DNA of 7,321 bases, taken from an uncultured Acidimicrobiaceae bacterium (GTDB lineage: Bacteria > Actinomycetota > Acidimicrobiia > Acidimicrobiales > Microtrichaceae). Below are positions 5,547-7,321 of this stretch, in pieces. The notes below the pieces were generated by a model. It worked only from the letters and a program-made list of their open reading frames with translations, was not told the DNA's origin and did no database searches. The stretch covers positions 1 through 7,321 of the forward strand of contig CALMLJ010000361.1 of NCBI GenBank assembly GCA_937868025.1, written 5' to 3'. The translations under genes were made by a program, and so were the position numbers. Positions within the stretch are counted from its first letter, which is position 1. Every line of letters starts with the position of its first letter.

Positions 5547-5966
5547 ATGCGCGTGGAGATCGGACCGGTCGGGGTGGACACTGCGGTCGCGTGGATCGCG
5601 TACGGCCGTCGTTGCGTCGACCATCTCGCAGCGGTGAACCGTCCCTCACGGGCCAACGTGCTCGATCGGTTCCGCTCCCTCCTCGACGAGTTCGCCGACG
5701 CCGCCTCGACCAGCGACCCCTTCCACTGGGCGACCGATGTGTCGCCCGAGGAGGTCGAGTTCGTGATGAAGGGCCTGTTCGAGATCGGACTGGTGGTCGA
5801 GGCGGAGCACGAGGCCGGCCGGCTTCCGCTCCGGCCGCCGGCGGCCGACGAGTTCCACCACATGGTGGTGAAGCAGGTGCTCGCCGAGATCGAGGCCGAG
5901 GGCCCGGCGTTCGCCCAGTTCGTCGAGGGGCTGCGTGGCGAGTGGGGCGTGGCCGGCTCGGCCTGA
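5547..5966 (+). CDS. Hypothetical 139-aa protein, family not recognised
   Basis: I do not recognise this protein. It starts MRVEIGPVGVDTAVAW and appears soluble and mostly helical, with a net acidic charge. Features seen: a helix around YGRRCVDHLAAV (19-30); ANVLDRFRSLLDEFADAAS (36-54), which looks amphipathic; a DPFHWATDVSPEEVEFVMKG segment (57-76) with the usual helix-start pattern SPEE; PLRPPAADEFHH (94-105); and a C-terminal helix containing LAEIEAEGPAFAQFVEGLR (112-130). There is no signal peptide, membrane segment or metal-binding cluster. The open frame extends upstream into the PHP gene, but the ATG at 5547 is chosen because of the -10-like block just before it; this start removes the overlap and the cysteine-rich, unlikely N-terminus. 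Third-position GC is high throughout, supporting real coding. It looks like a single-gene unit, with 51 bp to the next gene. Confidence 0.72.
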   Translation: MRVEIGPVGVDTAVAWIAYGRRCVDHLAAVNRPSRANVLDRFRSLLDEFADAASTSDPFHWATDVSPEEVEFVMKGLFEIGLVVEAEHEAGRLPLRPPAADEFHHMVVKQVLAEIEAEGPAFAQFVEGLRGEWGVAGSA

Positions 5967-6004
5967 TCTCATCGATCGGCATTTCGGCGAGGCGCCCCAC
6001 GGGT

Positions 6005-6017
6005 TACGTTCTGCGCC
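6005..6017 (+). promoter_or_regulatory. -10-like element 7 bases before the NagZ-like gene
   Basis: TACGTT (6005-6010), a TANNNT hexamer, is followed by seven bases and the GTG at 6018. No Shine-Dalgarno sequence is present. It supports this GTG as the start and suggests a leaderless transcript. No convincing -35 element was found in the 51-bp gap. Confidence 0.45.
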
Positions 6018-7139
6018 GTGTCGTTTCGTTCGTTGACGGTGAGGCTGCTCGCCCCGGGTGCGTTGCTCGTCTCCGCTGCGTGTGTCGGGGCGACCGACGC
6101 AACGGTGGCGACCGGTGCGATATCGCCGTCGTCGACGGTGACGACGACCACCATCGCGGTCCCGGCGTGCGTCGCGGCCCTGTCCGTGGAGCAGAAGGCC
6201 GGCCAGCTCCTGATGGTGCTGGTCCCCACGCCCGCCGCCGCCGGCGACCTCGTCGCTGCCGGCCGGGTCGCGGGCTACGCACTCGTCGGCGCCCAGACCG
6301 GTGACGTCACCGCGGAGGTCGCCGCCGTGGCCGCGCGGTCGAAGCTGCCGGTGTTCGCCTCGGGCGACGAGGAGGGCGGCACCGTGCAACGGTTCCGCGA
6401 CATGCTCGGCGCGTTGCCGTCGGCGGCCGCGCTCGCCCGGGACAACGGCCCCGAGAAGGCCGCCCAGATCTTCGGCGAGTACGGGGCGAAGCTCCGAGCC
6501 CTCGGCCTCAACATGAACTTCGGTCCCAGCCTCGACGTCGGCGGCGGCTCGGGTCTGGGAACTCGGTCGTTCGGCGACGACGTCGATCAGGTGTCGTCCT
6601 ACGGCATCGCGGTCATCGGTGCCGTGAAGGCGGCAGGCCTCATCCCGGTGGCGAAGCACTGGCCGGGGATCGGCGGGGGAGAGGCCGACCCACACGATTC
6701 GGCGTCGCCCGTCGACGAGCTCGACGCCCTGAAGCAGCGCGACCTGATCCCGTTCGACCGGGCGATCGCCGCCGGTCTCGACGCCCTGATGGTGAGCCAT
6801 GCGATCATCCCCGGCCTGACCGACGGGATGCCGGCCTCGTTGTCGCGGGCCGCGATCACCGACGAACTGCGCGGGCGGGAGAAGTACGACGGGCTCGTGA
6901 TCACCGACTCGTTGGGCATGGGGGCCATCGCGGCGAACTACGACAACGCCGGCGCTGCTGTCCTCTCGATCATGGCCGGCGCCGACATCGCGCTCGTCAG
7001 CCTCGCCGAATCGGTCCCGACCGCCCAGCTCAACGTGATCGCGGCGATCAACGACGGCCGCATCCCGATGGCGCAGGTCGATCGGTCCGTCGCCCGGGTG
7101 CTGACGGCCAAGGGCATCACCGGCGACTGCCCCGCTTGA
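6018..7139 (+). CDS. Exported beta-N-acetylhexosaminidase-like enzyme, glycoside hydrolase family 3 (NagZ type)
   Basis: A 373-aa protein predicted to remove N-acetylglucosamine from cell wall fragments or other glycans. The N-terminus (MSFRSLTVRL, then a hydrophobic core to VSAAC at 18-22) is a signal peptide; Cys22 could be lipidated, although Ser at -3 is a weak lipobox. A Thr-rich linker (about 30-47) leads to the GH3 catalytic barrel. Motifs: SVEQKAGQLLM (56-66); DEEGG (117-121); RSFG (183-186); KHWPG (213-217, usually KHFPG); ADPHDS (223-228), where Asp224/His226 fit the NagZ catalytic dyad; MVSH (258-261); and VITDSLGM (294-301) with the likely nucleophile Asp297. Only the single NagZ-type domain is present, unlike two-domain GH3 beta-glucosidases. 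Cys51 and Cys371 bracket the catalytic domain and could form a disulfide, fitting export. Its outside location contrasts with cytosolic NagZ of Gram-negatives but resembles exported Gram-positive forms. The GTG start follows a -10-like element by 7 bases. Confidence 0.88.
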   Translation: MSFRSLTVRLLAPGALLVSAACVGATDATVATGAISPSSTVTTTTIAVPACVAALSVEQKAGQLLMVLVPTPAAAGDLVAAGRVAGYALVGAQTGDVTAEVAAVAARSKLPVFASGDEEGGTVQRFRDMLGALPSAAALARDNGPEKAAQIFGEYGAKLRALGLNMNFGPSLDVGGGSGLGTRSFGDDVDQVSSYGIAVIGAVKAAGLIPVAKHWPGIGGGEADPHDSASPVDELDALKQRDLIPFDRAIAAGLDALMVSHAIIPGLTDGMPASLSRAAITDELRGREKYDGLVITDSLGMGAIAANYDNAGAAVLSIMAGADIALVSLAESVPTAQLNVIAAINDGRIPMAQVDRSVARVLTAKGITGDCPA

Positions 7140-7154
7140 CGGCCCCGGCTGGGC

Positions 7155-7166
7155 CATGATGGCGGC
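7155..7166 (+). promoter_or_regulatory. -10-like element 6 bases before the UspA-family gene
   Basis: CATGAT (7155-7160) is followed by GGCGGC and the ATG at 7167. The preceding ten bases GGGCCATGAT are identical to those before the 139-aa gene. A TTGACG (7136-7141), overlapping the stop of the NagZ-like gene, lies 13 bases upstream, rather close for a -35 element. GGCGG could act weakly as a ribosome site but is too close to the ATG. Confidence 0.45.
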
Positions 7167-7321
7167 ATGACCGAAGCGCAGGCAATCACCCACCACGCCG
7201 TCGTCGGATTCGACGGCTCCGAGAACTCGGCCGCCGCCCTGCAGTGGGCGTTCGACCACGTGCAGCGGCTCGGCGGCGGAACGATCAAGGTCGTGATGGC
7301 GTGGAACTACGCCCCGACCGC
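7167..7321 (+). CDS. Universal stress protein (UspA family), N-terminal part, cut by window edge
   Basis: The first 51 codons of a UspA-family protein are visible. The N-terminus AVVGFDGSENSAAALQWA (11-28) matches the family's first beta strand and following helix, where the Asp of 'VGxDGS' contacts ATP in the nucleotide-binding Usp type. A second strand, TIKVVMAWNY (39-48), fits the usual 'L.vvhaw' pattern. UspA proteins are small cytoplasmic proteins, often ATP-binding, induced by stress or growth arrest; whether this copy has one or two Usp domains cannot be seen. It starts 27 bp after the NagZ-like stop, but its own -10-like element suggests independent transcription. Confidence 0.88.
   Translation, partial: MTEAQAITHHAVVGFDGSENSAAALQWAFDHVQRLGGGTIKVVMAWNYAPT

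Noticed and set aside
5967..6017. A c-di-AMP riboswitch upstream of the cell-wall enzyme gene
   Set aside because: The gap is only 51 bp and a -10-like element sits 7 bases before the start, leaving no room for a structured leader.
5646..7259. 537-codon reverse-strand frame opposite the orphan, NagZ-like and UspA genes
   Set aside because: It spans three genes on the other strand, two of them with known family motifs, and its product has the typical biased composition of antisense frames.

Overview
The window is very GC-rich, with strong G/C preference at third codon positions, GTG and TTG starts, and short gaps between genes. With the protein types present, this fits a high-GC actinobacterium, possibly of the class Acidimicrobiia. 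The lineage is an inference from composition and gene style; no marker gene in the window proves it.

Layout. The left part is read leftward. It holds the first 43 codons of a gene cut by the window edge, a membrane glycosyltransferase of family 2 (hyaluronan/cellulose synthase type, 440 aa), a 138-bp spacer rich in small hairpins with an 11-bp tandem repeat, and a sigma-70 factor of the RpoD/group 2 type. A gap of about 240 bp then separates this block from a rightward block. The rightward block contains (i) a 320-aa protein whose C-terminal third matches the diadenylate cyclase (DAC, DisA_N) domain, (ii) an exported, membrane-anchored PHP-type (CehA/McbA-like) metallohydrolase that overlaps it by 4 bp, (iii) a 139-aa orphan protein, (iv) an exported GH3 beta-N-acetylhexosaminidase (NagZ type), and (v) the start of a UspA-family universal stress protein that runs off the right edge.

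How it may work together. The most interesting pair is the divergent sigma factor / DAC-like cyclase with its translationally coupled exported phosphoesterase-like partner. This is a candidate c-di-AMP signalling module in which the cyclase carries an unassigned N-terminal domain and a changed RHR motif (RHT). The synthase-like glycosyltransferase and the NagZ-like enzyme both act on cell-surface glycans, and the UspA protein and sigma factor suggest stress adaptation. No operon links all of these. A second, independent signal is that four of the rightward genes begin 6-7 bases after a -10-like hexamer with no Shine-Dalgarno sequence, which points to leaderless transcripts. No rRNA, tRNA, CRISPR array, insertion sequence or attachment site was seen.
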